Source: Thiomargarita sp. (GTDB taxonomy: Bacteria; Pseudomonadota; Gammaproteobacteria; Beggiatoales; Beggiatoaceae). Taken from it: DNA of 47,960 bases. A program made the position numbers and the translations under genes. The stretch covers positions 7,400 to 55,359 of the forward strand of contig DYPD01000010.1 of the NCBI GenBank assembly GCA_020720115.1. Reading direction: 5' to 3'. The notes under the pieces are model-generated. The model searched no databases, had not been told where the DNA came from, and worked only from the letters and a program-made list of their open reading frames with translations. Positions 1-8,480 of this stretch are shown in pieces. How positions within the stretch are numbered: the first letter of the stretch is position 1; each line of letters starts with the position of its first letter.

Positions 1-46
1 GCCTTCTTTTTCGCCTTCTTTTTCGCCTTCTTTTTCGCCTTCTTTT
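1..46. repeat. 12-bp tandem repeat encoding EGEK units
   Basis: Three exact copies of gccttctttttc are followed by a shortened fourth. On the minus strand they encode (E-G-E-K)n in the tail of the HvfA-like protein. The array may continue beyond the left edge. Such an array is prone to slippage and to assembly error. Confidence 0.9.
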
Positions 47-273
47 GCACCGCCGCATTTGCCTTCGCCGCATTTGCCTTCCATATTTTTAGCATCTGGG
101 GCTGCCGCTTCGGTGGTTTCTGCGGCTGCCAGGTTCATATAACCCGCTCTCAACTCATTCATGCCAAAAGGATTGGCATCTGCTTGAGCAATAGCCGGCA
201 GAGTCAGACCGCCAACGCTCAGTGCAGCACTCACAGCCAGAGCCAGAGGGTTCTTTACGCTTTGCTTAGACAT
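1..273 (-). CDS. HvfA/bufferin-type EGKCG-repeat secreted peptide, partial (3' end outside window)
   Basis: The reverse strand from 273 encodes 91 residues before the window ends, so the C-terminus is missing. Residues 1-31 look like a Sec signal peptide, basic at first, then hydrophobic, ending AQA. A short [10 protein letters not shown] segment follows at 36-45, then two tandem EGKCG units (Cys68 and Cys73) and a run of EGEK repeats. This layout matches HvfA/bufferin precursors, in which Cys residues of EGKCG motifs are modified by an MNIO (DUF692) enzyme with a DUF2063 partner to make copper-binding heterocycles; that role is family knowledge. The start is well supported: GGAGG lies 8 nt upstream of the ATG. 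The modifying enzymes would be expected further along the same strand, left of the window. The gene diverges from cysE. Confidence 0.75.
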   Translation of the reverse strand, partial: MSKQSVKNPLALAVSAALSVGGLTLPAIAQADANPFGMNELRAGYMNLAAAETTEAAAPDAKNMEGKCGEGKCGGAKEGEKEGEKEGEKEG

Positions 274-402
274 GATTATAGCCTCCAAAATAATAGGGTT
301 AAGGGATTTACTGCTGGAAAAATTCTGCCTCAGTTAGCCGTAAAACACAAGCGATTTAGTCAGCCTCTTGCTTTTCCTGATTTAGCCATTAACATGCAAG
401 CC

Positions 403-1206
403 ATGTTTAAACGACTCCAAGAAGACCTTGCCTGCGTTTTTGCACGCGATCCCGCTGCCCGCACCCGTTGGGAAGTGGCATTAAATTATCCGGGCGTACA
501 TGCTATCTGGCTGCATCGTGTGGCACATGCCCTGTGGCAGCGACACTGGAAAGGGCTGGCACGGTTTATTTCGACTGTTAGCCGTTTTATAACTGGCATT
601 GAAATTCACCCAGGTGCGACCATCGGGCGGCGTTTTTTCATTGATCATGGCATGGGCGTAGTGATCGGTGAAACCGCCGTGATTGGTAACGACTGCACCC
701 TGTATCACGGCGTCACGCTGGGCGGCACCACCTGGCAAAAAGGCAAGCGCCACCCCACACTTGGCGATAATGTGGTGGTCGGCGCTGGGGCTAAAGTGCT
801 GGGACCAATCCTTATCGGCGACAATGCGCGGATTGGCTCTAATGCAGTGGTGGTCAAACCAGTACCGCCGAATGCTACAGTCGTTGGCATTCCGGGGCGC
901 ATTATTGAAGCCAACGAAACCCAAGATACCAACGAACGCCGCCAAGCGATTGCGAAGAAAATCGGTTTTGATGCTTACGGCACCGCCAATGACATGCCCG
1001 ACCCCGTTGCACACGCCATCAACTGTATGCTGGATCACATTCAAGCAATGGATAAACGCATGGATGCTATGTGCTACAGCATTCGCCAACTGGGTGTATC
1101 CATTGAAGAAACCGAAATTTTGCCAACGCTGACAGATTGCGAAATCCACAGTGGCGATTCAGTAAAACCCGACAACAGCTTGATTTCTAAACAAGAAACC
1201 CAATAA
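403..1206 (+). CDS. cysE: Serine O-acetyltransferase
   Basis: It transfers acetyl from acetyl-CoA to L-serine, giving O-acetylserine for cysteine synthesis in the cytoplasm. The N-terminus ([20 protein letters not shown]) is typical of CysE. The middle shows left-handed beta-helix hexapeptide repeats: [20 protein letters not shown], then [15 protein letters not shown] and ADN-like [13 protein letters not shown] turns. The protein has 267 residues, with a C-terminal extension of about 80 residues beyond the core. The open frame runs upstream to 184, but that part overlaps the divergent gene and its leader; ATG 394 is an alternative start and no strong ribosome site separates the two. It lies just before iscR, a common arrangement that couples cysteine supply to IscS sulfur transfer. 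Confidence 0.93.
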   Translation: MFKRLQEDLACVFARDPAARTRWEVALNYPGVHAIWLHRVAHALWQRHWKGLARFISTVSRFITGIEIHPGATIGRRFFIDHGMGVVIGETAVIGNDCTLYHGVTLGGTTWQKGKRHPTLGDNVVVGAGAKVLGPILIGDNARIGSNAVVVKPVPPNATVVGIPGRIIEANETQDTNERRQAIAKKIGFDAYGTANDMPDPVAHAINCMLDHIQAMDKRMDAMCYSIRQLGVSIEETEILPTLTDCEIHSGDSVKPDNSLISKQETQ

Positions 1207-1296
1207 AATACTAGGGATAAATTTTGGCAGACATTCTTATAAAAAGTATCAGTTCATGCCATTTGATAAAGATAAACGCCCCTTAATTTTAAGAAA

Positions 1297-1329
1297 ATAC
1301 TTGACTATTTTTGTCAGGTACAGCATATT
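1297..1329 (+). promoter_or_regulatory. iscR promoter with a type 1 IscR-binding site over the -35 box
   Basis: A 25-bp stretch at 1297-1321 has the halves ATACTTGACT and GTCAGGTAC separated by an A/T run, close to the type 1 site that [2Fe-2S]-IscR binds at its own promoter. TTGACT (1301-1306) can serve as -35, with CATATT (1324-1329) as -10 at a 17-bp spacing. IscR binding here would block polymerase, which gives Fe-S feedback. The rest of 1207-1476 shows no convincing gene; a 76-codon frame there has no family features and runs into iscR. Confidence 0.65.
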
Positions 1330-1476
1330 CAGAACTGCTTACATCAAAAAAGCACAAGCGTTGCAATTGAGGCATTCGAGCATTTTAGCCATTGAGTCGC
1401 TAAAAATTGCACGCCTGCCAAGCAGCATAAACAGTTTTAACAGTACATTCAGGGCTTTGCAGCCAAAGGGGATGTT

Positions 1477-1962
1477 ATGCGATTAACCACAAAGGGTCGG
1501 TACGCAGTGACCGCCATGCTGGATTTAGCCATTAATGATCAGCAAGGACCTATCACCCTTGCCGACATTTCCAAGCGCCAAGGTATTTCTTTATCTTATC
1601 TGGAACAACTCTTTTCCCGCTTGCGTAAGCAAGGTTTAGTAGATAGCGCACGCGGACCTGGCGGCGGCTATAAACTCAGCCGTCCGGCTAATCAAATTGC
1701 AGTGGCTGAAGTCATTACCGCAGTGGATGAAACAGTAGACGCTACCCGTTGCAAAGGCAAACAAAATTGCCATAATTCTCATGAATGCCTAACCCATGAA
1801 CTGTGGACTGATTTAAGCAATCAGATTCATGAGTTCTTAAGCAAAATTACCTTAGCCTATCTGGTTGAAAGACGTGGAACAGTCACTTGCAAACATACCA
1901 ATCAGCAAGATGCCGCACACAAGCAAATGTCCAAAGAAACTATCATCAGTATCTCTGCCTAA
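1477..1962 (+). CDS. iscR: Fe-S cluster-responsive Rrf2 regulator IscR
   Basis: This 161-residue Rrf2-family winged-helix repressor carries a [2Fe-2S] cluster and controls the isc operon. The N-terminal helix-turn-helix ([18 protein letters not shown], then [15 protein letters not shown] and RGPGGGYKL) is intact. The cluster ligands fall at Cys92, Cys98, Cys104 and His107, the same numbering as the E. coli protein. AAAGGGG sits just upstream of the ATG. The promoter in front carries an IscR-type site, so autoregulation is expected. It is the first gene of the isc operon, with iscS starting 22 nt after its stop. Confidence 0.97.
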   Translation: MRLTTKGRYAVTAMLDLAINDQQGPITLADISKRQGISLSYLEQLFSRLRKQGLVDSARGPGGGYKLSRPANQIAVAEVITAVDETVDATRCKGKQNCHNSHECLTHELWTDLSNQIHEFLSKITLAYLVERRGTVTCKHTNQQDAAHKQMSKETIISISA

Positions 1963-1984
1963 ATGACTGCTAGGAGCATCGTCT

Positions 1985-3199
1985 ATGAATATCCCCATTT
2001 ACATGGACTATTCTGCAACCACACCCGTTGATCCAAGAGTTGCAGAAAAAATGATGCACTACTTGACCCAACAAGGTAAATTCGGCAACCCCGCCTCGCG
2101 CTCGCACAAATTTGGTTGGGAAGCCGAAGCAGCCGTGGAAGAAGCCCGTCAACAGGTCGCTGATTTAATCCACGCTGATCCCAAAGAAATCGTCTGGACT
2201 TCAGGTGCCACCGAATCCAACAACCTCGCCCTCAAAGGCGTAGCACATTTCTACGGCAAACAAGGCAAACACCTCATCACCTGTAAAACGGAACACAAAG
2301 CCGTACTAGACACCTGTCGCCAACTTGAACGCGAAGGCTTTGAAGTCACCTACCTCGATCCCGAACCCAACGGCTTAGTTGATTTAAACAAACTCCAAGC
2401 CGCGATGCGTGATGACACCATCCTCGTTAGCCTGATGCACGTCAACAACGAAATCGGTGTCATCACCGACCTACAAGCCGTAGGCGAAATCACCCGCCCG
2501 CGCAAAATCCTATTCCATGTGGACGCAGCCCAAAGTGCAGGCAAAGTCCCCATCAACATGGAAACCATGAATGTTGACCTCATGTCCTTTTCCGCCCACA
2601 AAGCCTACGGACCCAAAGGCATCGGCGCTTTATATGTGCGCCGCAAACCGCGAGTACGCATCGAAGCGCAAATGCACGGCGGCGGACACGAGCGCGGAAT
2701 GCGCTCAGGCACCCTGCCCGTCCACCAAATCGTCGGCATGGGCGAAGCCTTCCGCATCGCCAAAGCTGAAATGGCAAGCGAAAATGAACGCCTGCGCCTA
2801 TTACGCGACAAACTCTGGAACGCCCTCAAAGACATGGAAGAAGTTTACATCAACGGCGATTTAGAACTCCGCATTGCCGGCAACCTCAACATCAGCTTCA
2901 ACTACGTCGAAGGTGAATCCCTCATCATGGCACTCAAAGACCTCGCGGTATCATCAGGCTCCGCCTGCACCTCCGCCAGCCTCGAACCCTCCTATGTGCT
3001 ACGCGCCCTCGGACGCAACGACGAACTCGCCCACAGCTCGATACGCTTCACCCTCGGACGCTTCACCACCGAAGCAGACATCGAATACGCCATCCCACTG
3101 ATTCGCAGCAAAATCGAAAAACTGCGCGCCTTATCACCACTGTGGGACATGTACAAAGCGGGTATTGACTTACACAGCATCCACTGGGATGCCCACTAA
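1985..3199 (+). CDS. iscS: Cysteine desulfurase
   Basis: This pyridoxal-phosphate enzyme removes sulfur from cysteine as a persulfide and passes it to IscU. At 404 residues it equals the E. coli IscS length. His104 (KTEHKAV) stacks on PLP, Lys206 ([12 protein letters not shown]) forms the Schiff base, and Cys328 ([20 protein letters not shown]) is the mobile-loop sulfur acceptor. The C-terminus ([13 protein letters not shown]...WDAH) is the usual IscU-docking tail. A TAGGAG motif precedes the start. It is followed by iscU after 42 nt. Confidence 0.98.
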   Translation: MNIPIYMDYSATTPVDPRVAEKMMHYLTQQGKFGNPASRSHKFGWEAEAAVEEARQQVADLIHADPKEIVWTSGATESNNLALKGVAHFYGKQGKHLITCKTEHKAVLDTCRQLEREGFEVTYLDPEPNGLVDLNKLQAAMRDDTILVSLMHVNNEIGVITDLQAVGEITRPRKILFHVDAAQSAGKVPINMETMNVDLMSFSAHKAYGPKGIGALYVRRKPRVRIEAQMHGGGHERGMRSGTLPVHQIVGMGEAFRIAKAEMASENERLRLLRDKLWNALKDMEEVYINGDLELRIAGNLNISFNYVEGESLIMALKDLAVSSGSACTSASLEPSYVLRALGRNDELAHSSIRFTLGRFTTEADIEYAIPLIRSKIEKLRALSPLWDMYKAGIDLHSIHWDAH

Positions 3200-3241
3200 T
3201 TTTCTCGCATCACGCAAAAATCCAAAATTAGGAGGTTTATC

Positions 3242-3652
3242 ATGGCTTACAGCGACAAAGTTCTCGACCACTACGAAAATCCCCGCAACGTCGGCAGCTT
3301 CGACGACAGCGACGACAGCGTTGGCACCGGCATGGTCGGCGCACCCGCCTGCGGCGATGTCATGCGACTACAAATCAAAGTCAACGAACACGGCATCATT
3401 GAAGATGCCAAATTCAAAACCTACGGCTGCGGCTCAGCCATCGCATCCAGTTCCTTATTGACCGAATGGGTACAAGGCAAAAGCCTAGACGAAGCCGGCA
3501 AAATCAAAAACACCGACCTAGCCGAAGAACTGGCATTACCGCCCGTGAAAATCCACTGCTCAGTGTTGGCAGAAAGTGCCATTAAAGCCGCGATAAAAGA
3601 CTATCAAAGCAAACATGGGATCAAAACAGAAGAACACGCGGTATCTGCTTAA
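3242..3652 (+). CDS. iscU: Fe-S cluster assembly scaffold
   Basis: IscU is the scaffold on which [2Fe-2S] clusters are built from IscS sulfur and iron. The 136-residue protein has the three cluster cysteines Cys37, Cys63 and Cys106 and the exchange-promoting Asp39. Residues 99-103, LPPVK, are the recognition site for the chaperone HscA, which is encoded downstream. A strong AGGAGG ribosome site precedes the ATG. The C-terminus (HGIKTEEHAVSA) is slightly longer than in E. coli. Confidence 0.98.
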   Translation: MAYSDKVLDHYENPRNVGSFDDSDDSVGTGMVGAPACGDVMRLQIKVNEHGIIEDAKFKTYGCGSAIASSSLLTEWVQGKSLDEAGKIKNTDLAEELALPPVKIHCSVLAESAIKAAIKDYQSKHGIKTEEHAVSA

Positions 3653-3655
3653 GGC

Positions 3656-3692
3656 TAACACCTTCTAGGTTGCTCAAACATAGAAGGTGTTA
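3656..3692 (+). other. 12-bp perfect inverted repeat in the iscU-iscA gap
   Basis: TAACACCTTCTA at 3656-3667 pairs perfectly with TAGAAGGTGTTA at 3681-3692 around a 13-nt loop. It starts 3 nt after the iscU stop codon and is not followed by a T run, so it is a weak candidate for termination. It could stabilise or process the iscRSU message, or mark the edge of the material inserted before iscA. Confidence 0.7.
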
Positions 3693-3765
3693 ATAGGCAA
3701 GCAAGGCTGTAAAAAATGTAGATAACTTACTCGCTAAACATGATTATCACCAAGATTTCTACGCA

Positions 3766-3960
3766 ATGCTTATGGCTATTAAACCTGTGGTTCAAATTAT
3801 AAAAATGACAGAACAAAAAAGTGATTTTGCATATTGGCAAACCCAACCTTATGAAAAACGCTTAGAAGCACTAGAAACCATCAGACAAGAATACAATAGT
3901 TGGAAGTATGGTATTCAACAAAGACTTCAAAGAGTTTATGCCATTACTCAACTTAAATGA
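3766..3960 (+). CDS. Small hypothetical protein, orphan of a nucleotidyltransferase-linked family
   Basis: The 64-residue frame contains SDFAYWQTQPYEKRLEALE, then IRQEYNSWKYG and RLQRVYAI. From memory this pattern (SDxxYW...RLxALExxRxxY...RLQRV) belongs to a widespread small protein usually found beside a nucleotidyltransferase gene in toxin-antitoxin-like pairs. No partner is present here: iscU lies on one side and iscA on the other. The start is uncertain; ATG 3772 and ATG 3805 are alternatives and none has a clear ribosome site. It looks like a recent insertion or a leftover of a mobile pair, and its activity is unknown. Confidence 0.6.
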   Translation: MLMAIKPVVQIIKMTEQKSDFAYWQTQPYEKRLEALETIRQEYNSWKYGIQQRLQRVYAITQLK

Positions 3961-3997
3961 AATCAAAGATAAAAATCTACACTGAGAGGTAATCAAT

Positions 3998-4321
3998 ATG
4001 GCTGTTACATTAACCGAATCGGCTGCCAAACATGTACAAAAAGCCTTAAACAAACGCGGCAAAGGCGTAGGCTTACGTCTAGGTGTACGCACTAGCGGCT
4101 GCTCTGGCATGGCATATATACTGGAATATGCGGATGATGTAGAAGAACACGATCAAATCTTTGAAAGTCACGGCATCAAAGTCATTGTTGACGACAAAAG
4201 CATGTTCTATATTGACGGTACAGAACTGGATTTCACCCGCGAAGGCTTGAATGAAGGCTTCAAATTCAACAACCCCAATGTCAAAAATGAATGTGGTTGC
4301 GGAGAAAGCTTCAACGTCTAA
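3998..4321 (+). CDS. iscA: A-type Fe-S carrier protein
   Basis: IscA receives or stores iron or clusters and delivers them to apo-proteins, especially for [4Fe-4S] formation. The 107-residue protein carries the HesB-family ligands Cys35 (SGCSGMAY), Cys99 and Cys101 (NECGCGESF). GAGAGG lies upstream of the ATG. It is separated from iscU by 345 nt that hold a hairpin and an orphan small ORF, wider than usual for this pair. Confidence 0.97.
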   Translation: MAVTLTESAAKHVQKALNKRGKGVGLRLGVRTSGCSGMAYILEYADDVEEHDQIFESHGIKVIVDDKSMFYIDGTELDFTREGLNEGFKFNNPNVKNECGCGESFNV

Positions 4322-4346
4322 TCTTTTAGCTTGAAGCGACTTGATC

Positions 4347-4523
4347 ATGCCCACACAGTCTATTTTTCAAGCAAATCGGCGTTATTCATTCAGCGATTAT
4401 TTTAACTTACCCAATCCGCCTGAAGAAATTATCGCCGAATGGGGTTATCGGTTAACGCTAGATAATTTAAGTCTGCCTTTAGCACACACCATAGAACCTC
4501 AATTTTCTGAAGTCTTCGGATAA
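4347..4523 (+). CDS. Short hypothetical protein, probably an N-terminal remnant of a PD-(D/E)XK-like family
   Basis: This frame of about 58 residues (ATG 4341 or 4347) contains RRYSFSDYFNLPNPPEEII, then AEWGYRLTLDNLSLPLA, and stops soon after. From memory, similar sequence forms the first 50 residues or so of cyanobacterial and gammaproteobacterial proteins of about 200 residues with a restriction-nuclease-like core. The core is absent here, so this is probably a truncated leftover between iscA and hscB. It has no visible ribosome site. It may still be translated, as it ends only 6 nt before hscB. Confidence 0.5.
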   Translation: MPTQSIFQANRRYSFSDYFNLPNPPEEIIAEWGYRLTLDNLSLPLAHTIEPQFSEVFG

Positions 4524-4529
4524 CCACTC

Positions 4530-5051
4530 ATGTCTTTAACGCTTAATCACTTCCAACTCTTCAATCTCCCTGAAACTTTTGCAGTTGACAGCCTGATGCT
4601 GGCAGAAACCTTTCGAGAACTGCAACGCACTGCCCACCCTGATAAATTTGCCAATCGCTCTGATCAAGAACGCCGCCTAGCTATGCAACATGCCACGCAG
4701 ATCAACGAGGCATTTCAAACCTTAAAGCATCCACTGAAACGTGGGCAATATTTGTTGATGCTTAAAGGCATTGAAATGGATAGCCAGCAAGCATCGGCGA
4801 TGGATCAATTATTCTTGTTTGAACAAATGGAATTGCGCGAGAAACTAGAAAGCATTGCAAAACAAGCTGACCCTATGATGGCTTTAGAACAATTCATGGA
4901 TAGTATTGCACAAGGCATTGAAAAGTTAATCAACACATTAAATCATCAATTTCAACAAGCTGATTATGCTGCCTGCCAAAACAGCATTCGCAAGTTACAA
5001 TTCTTTTATAAATTGCAAGAAGAAGCCTTAAATTTAGAAGAACAACTTTAG
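4530..5051 (+). CDS. hscB: Fe-S co-chaperone, J-domain protein
   Basis: HscB brings IscU to HscA and stimulates its ATPase. The 173-residue protein has an N-terminal J domain with the HPD motif at 36-38 ([19 protein letters not shown]), followed by an [23 protein letters not shown] helix pair typical of HscB. The C-terminal three-helix region ([10 protein letters not shown]...) would bind IscU. The ribosome site is weak, which suggests coupling to upstream translation. HscA starts 8 nt downstream. Confidence 0.96.
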   Translation: MSLTLNHFQLFNLPETFAVDSLMLAETFRELQRTAHPDKFANRSDQERRLAMQHATQINEAFQTLKHPLKRGQYLLMLKGIEMDSQQASAMDQLFLFEQMELREKLESIAKQADPMMALEQFMDSIAQGIEKLINTLNHQFQQADYAACQNSIRKLQFFYKLQEEALNLEEQL

Positions 5052-5059
5052 GAAACCTC

Positions 5060-6961
5060 ATGGCTTTATTACAAATCAGCGAACCCGGACAAACCCAAGC
5101 ACCGCACGAACATCGCTTAGCCGTCGGTATTGATCTTGGCACGACCAACTCCTTAGTGGCGACGGTGCGTAGCGGCATGGCGGAAACCTTGCCCGACGCG
5201 CAAGGACGGCATTTGCTGCCTTCGGTGGTGCATTATCGGCAGGATGACGCGCCTTTGGTGGGGGTTGAAGCGCAAGAAAAAGCCAGCCAGGACCCGCTGA
5301 ACACGATAGCCTCGGTGAAACGCTTGATGGGACGCGGCTTGCACGATGTCAAATCGGTAGGCTCTCGCTTACCTTATGATTTTATTGAGGAAACAGAAAC
5401 AGCCAAAGGCATGGTAAAAATCCGCACCGCCGCTGGTGCGTTAAGCCCCGTGCAAATTTCGGCGGACATTTTGCATGCGTTGCGCGACCGCGCTAGAACC
5501 TCGCTCGGCGGCGATTTGACGGGCGTGGTCATCACCGTCCCCGCTTATTTTGACGACGCACAACGCCAAGCCACCAAAGACGCGGCGAAACTCGCGGGCT
5601 TACAGGTGTTGCGCCTGCTCAACGAACCCACCGCCGCCGCCGTCGCTTATGGTTTAGACAAAGCCGCCGAAGGCATTTTCGCCATTTACGACTTGGGCGG
5701 CGGCACTTTCGACATTTCCATTTTGCGCTTGCAACGCGGCGTGTTTGAAGTGATGGCAACGGCGGGCGACTCGGCTCTGGGCGGCGACGACATGGATCGC
5801 GTGATTGCACAATGGATTATGCAGCAAGCGGGCATTGCCGAGGACGCGGAACACAAGCACATTCGCCAACTGCTGTCCATCGCCCGCGCCGCCAAAGAGA
5901 CGCTGACGGATCACGACACCGCCGCGATGCAACTGCAATTTGACAACGGACAACACTGGCAAGGACAACTCAGCCGCGCCCAATTTGACGAACTGATTGA
6001 CCCGCTGGTGCAAAAAACCCTCATGCCCTGCCGCCGCGCCTTACGCGACGCGGGGCTTAGCATTGCCGACATCCGCGAAGTAGTGATGGTCGGCGGCTCC
6101 ACCCGTGTGCTGCGGGTGCGTGCAAAAGTTGCCGAATTTTTCCAACGAAAACCGCATGTTGACATTGATCCCGATAAAGTGGTCGCCATCGGCGCGGCGA
6201 TTCAAGCCGACATTTTGGCGGGCAACAAACCCGACAGCGACATGCTACTGCTCGATGTCACGCCGCTGTCGCTCGGTCTTGAAACGATGGGCGGCTTGGT
6301 GGAAAAAGTCATCCCGCGCAACACCACCATTCCCGTCGCCAAAGCGCAAGATTTCACCACCTTCAAAGACGGACAAACTGCGATGGCGATTCACGTCGTC
6401 CAAGGCGAGCGCGAACTCGTCACCGACTGCCGCTCGCTGGCGCGTTTTGAACTGCGCGGCATTCCGCCGATGGTCGCAGGTGCGGCGCGGATTCGCGTGA
6501 CTTTTCAAGTAGATGCCGACGGCTTGCTCAGCGTTTCTGCACAAGAACAAACCACCGGCGCGTACAGCGAAATCACCGTCAAACCCTCCTACGGCTTAGG
6601 CGACAAAGACATCGAAACCATGCTGCGCGAAGCGATGGAAAACGCCAGCAACGACGCAGCGCGGCGGACTTTACGCGAGCAACAAGTCGAAGCGGATCGC
6701 GTCGTCAACGCCCTCAAAGCCGCGCTCAAAGCCGACGGCAAACATTTATTAAAACGCCGCGAATTTGAAACCATCAACGCCCGTCTTGATAAATTGTTAC
6801 ACCTCATGCGGGGAACAAATCCGCAGGCGATAAAAGCCGCCGTAGAAGAACTCGAACAAACCACGCGAGATTTCGCCGCACGGCGCATGGACAAAGCCAT
6901 TCAAAAAGCCATGCAAGGAAAAACGGTAAAAGAATTAGATGCAGAAATTGAGCAAAACTGA
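5060..6961 (+). CDS. hscA: Fe-S cluster chaperone, Hsp70 family
   Basis: HscA is the specialised Hsp70 that binds the LPPVK site of IscU and drives cluster transfer with ATP. The 633-residue protein has the nucleotide-binding signatures [12 protein letters not shown] (near 23-34), [15 protein letters not shown] and [13 protein letters not shown], then the linker [17 protein letters not shown] and a substrate-binding domain with a helical lid. GGAAAC precedes the ATG. Its GC content is visibly higher than that of the AT-rich genes behind it. Its stop codon overlaps the next start by 1 nt (TGATG). Confidence 0.97.
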   Translation: MALLQISEPGQTQAPHEHRLAVGIDLGTTNSLVATVRSGMAETLPDAQGRHLLPSVVHYRQDDAPLVGVEAQEKASQDPLNTIASVKRLMGRGLHDVKSVGSRLPYDFIEETETAKGMVKIRTAAGALSPVQISADILHALRDRARTSLGGDLTGVVITVPAYFDDAQRQATKDAAKLAGLQVLRLLNEPTAAAVAYGLDKAAEGIFAIYDLGGGTFDISILRLQRGVFEVMATAGDSALGGDDMDRVIAQWIMQQAGIAEDAEHKHIRQLLSIARAAKETLTDHDTAAMQLQFDNGQHWQGQLSRAQFDELIDPLVQKTLMPCRRALRDAGLSIADIREVVMVGGSTRVLRVRAKVAEFFQRKPHVDIDPDKVVAIGAAIQADILAGNKPDSDMLLLDVTPLSLGLETMGGLVEKVIPRNTTIPVAKAQDFTTFKDGQTAMAIHVVQGERELVTDCRSLARFELRGIPPMVAGAARIRVTFQVDADGLLSVSAQEQTTGAYSEITVKPSYGLGDKDIETMLREAMENASNDAARRTLREQQVEADRVVNALKAALKADGKHLLKRREFETINARLDKLLHLMRGTNPQAIKAAVEELEQTTRDFAARRMDKAIQKAMQGKTVKELDAEIEQN

Positions 6962-7551
6962 TGGCATTCACTGATTTTAAATCTATTCAACAGGTTCAAG
7001 AAACTTTCAACATCAAATATGCTGAAGAAAATTATATTGAATTTGATGAGCTAGAACCTTCTCCAGAGTTTCTCAGCGAGTTTAATTTTAGTCGTAAACA
7101 TATTGATATTTTTGCTTCAGAAGCCTCGCGTTGTGAAAACGTGATTTATCCGATTATTCGAGATGTTTTTAAGCATTATGTTGCTTGCTACGCTTTATGG
7201 AGTCATAAAACATTATCTTATGATGCAATCTTGACAGGTATTCCTGATTATTTAATTACCTCTAAATCTGAACTGGGTAAAACCATGCTTGGTTTGCCGA
7301 TTGTGGTTTTAGTGGAAGCTAAACAAAATAATTTTTCAGAAGGCTGGGGACAGTGTTTAGCAGAACTGCTTGCCGCACAAAAAATCAATAAGGATGAGAG
7401 AAAAGCTGTACATGGTGTTGTCACCGATGGCGAATTTTGGCAATTTGGTAAATTGACTGTAGATACCTTTACGAAAAATGAAATGGTTTTTTCAATCAGT
7501 GAACTCAAGAGAATCTTTGGGGCTTTGAGTTTTATTATAAAAGATCATTGA
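6961..7551 (+). CDS. PD-(D/E)XK-like nuclease family protein, function unknown
   Basis: The 196-residue protein carries a spaced motif set typical of the PD-(D/E)XK fold: Glu59 (ASRCENVIYPII), Asp96 (TGIPDYLIT), Glu119-x-Lys121 (VVLVEAKQNNF) and Gln131 (GWGQCLAEL). These would form the metal site of a DNA nuclease. From memory, close relatives are common, unnamed proteins of cyanobacteria and gammaproteobacteria. It is AT-rich, unlike hscA, whose stop overlaps its start. It is followed by an EVE-HNH protein after 24 nt, which suggests a restriction-type pair. Enzymatic activity is inferred from the motif only; some members could be inactive or structural. Confidence 0.75.
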   Translation: MAFTDFKSIQQVQETFNIKYAEENYIEFDELEPSPEFLSEFNFSRKHIDIFASEASRCENVIYPIIRDVFKHYVACYALWSHKTLSYDAILTGIPDYLITSKSELGKTMLGLPIVVLVEAKQNNFSEGWGQCLAELLAAQKINKDERKAVHGVVTDGEFWQFGKLTVDTFTKNEMVFSISELKRIFGALSFIIKDH

Positions 7552-7575
7552 CTGAAGCAGATTAAAAGGAACATC

Positions 7576-8418
7576 GTGCCTATGCCAGCATATTTATTGA
7601 TATGGAACCCCAAACATTATCCATGGAATGAACTAGCTGAAGATATTCAAAAACTAGAAAATTCTAAAACAGGCATTATTTCAGGGCGTTGGAGTACAGG
7701 GCGACGCAAAAATATACAAACAGGAGACCGTCTTTTTTTAATGCAATTAGGCAAAGAACCTCGTGGTATTGTAGCTTCTGGGGTAGCCACCTCGACTGTA
7801 TTTGAAGATTTAAGTTGGAATGAAGAAAACCCAGATAGAATTGATAGATACGTCAACTTAAATTTTGATGTGTTACTTGATGCGGATAAAGGTCATGTGT
7901 TGGCATTGGAAAAACTTAAATCTCATCCAATACTAGGTCAGCATCATTGGGAGCAGCAAATATCAGGAACACTGATTCCTGAATCTGTGCAAATAGAATT
8001 AGAACTGCTTTGGGAGCAGTATTTGATTCAAAAACGAAAAAAAGTTGATGCTGTAAATAGTCTAGCAGAAGAAATTGATAGTACGCAGCAGTATCGAGAG
8101 GGGGCAACACGACAAATTACCGTAAATGCATATGAACGAAATCCACATGCACGTCAGTTATGTATTGAAAAGAGAGGTTTAAACTGTATTATTTGCGGGT
8201 TTAACTTTCAAAAAATATATGGCGATATTGGTGAAGGTTTTATTCATGTTCATCATCTTAAACCATTATCAGAATTAAAAAACACTACGGCAGTTGATCC
8301 ACAAAATGATTTAGTACCAGTATGCCCTAATTGTCACGCGATGATTCATCGAAAAAAACCGCCATATACAATAGAAGAAATGCAAGGAAAATTTAACTTC
8401 ATACACACAAAATATTGA
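7576..8418 (+). CDS. EVE-HNH fusion, probable modification-dependent restriction endonuclease
   Basis: The 280-residue protein joins two domains. Residues 5 to about 150 form an EVE (PUA-like) domain (AYLLIWNPKHYPWNEL, GRWSTGRRKNIQTGDRLFLM, GIVASGVATS), a fold that reads modified bases. Residues 185 to 262 form a zinc-supported HNH nuclease with Cys204, Cys207, Cys250 and Cys253 and the HVHH (224-227), NDLVPV and CHAMIH elements. EVE-HNH fusions such as VcaM4I are reported from memory as Type IV-like enzymes cutting 5-methyl- or hydroxymethylcytosine DNA. GTG 7576 sits 5 nt after AAAGGA; ATG 7582 is the alternative. The gene interrupts the isc operon between hscA and fdx and is AT-rich. Confidence 0.85.
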   Translation: MPMPAYLLIWNPKHYPWNELAEDIQKLENSKTGIISGRWSTGRRKNIQTGDRLFLMQLGKEPRGIVASGVATSTVFEDLSWNEENPDRIDRYVNLNFDVLLDADKGHVLALEKLKSHPILGQHHWEQQISGTLIPESVQIELELLWEQYLIQKRKKVDAVNSLAEEIDSTQQYREGATRQITVNAYERNPHARQLCIEKRGLNCIICGFNFQKIYGDIGEGFIHVHHLKPLSELKNTTAVDPQNDLVPVCPNCHAMIHRKKPPYTIEEMQGKFNFIHTKY

Positions 8419-8480
8419 TTAACGTTTAATTATCCTAAATAACATAAAGATAAAAGCGCGTAACAGGGAGTTACAGGAAA

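Noticed and set aside
1256-1486. A 76-codon plus-strand frame running into iscR
   Set aside because: It spans the iscR promoter and IscR site, has no ribosome site and no family features.
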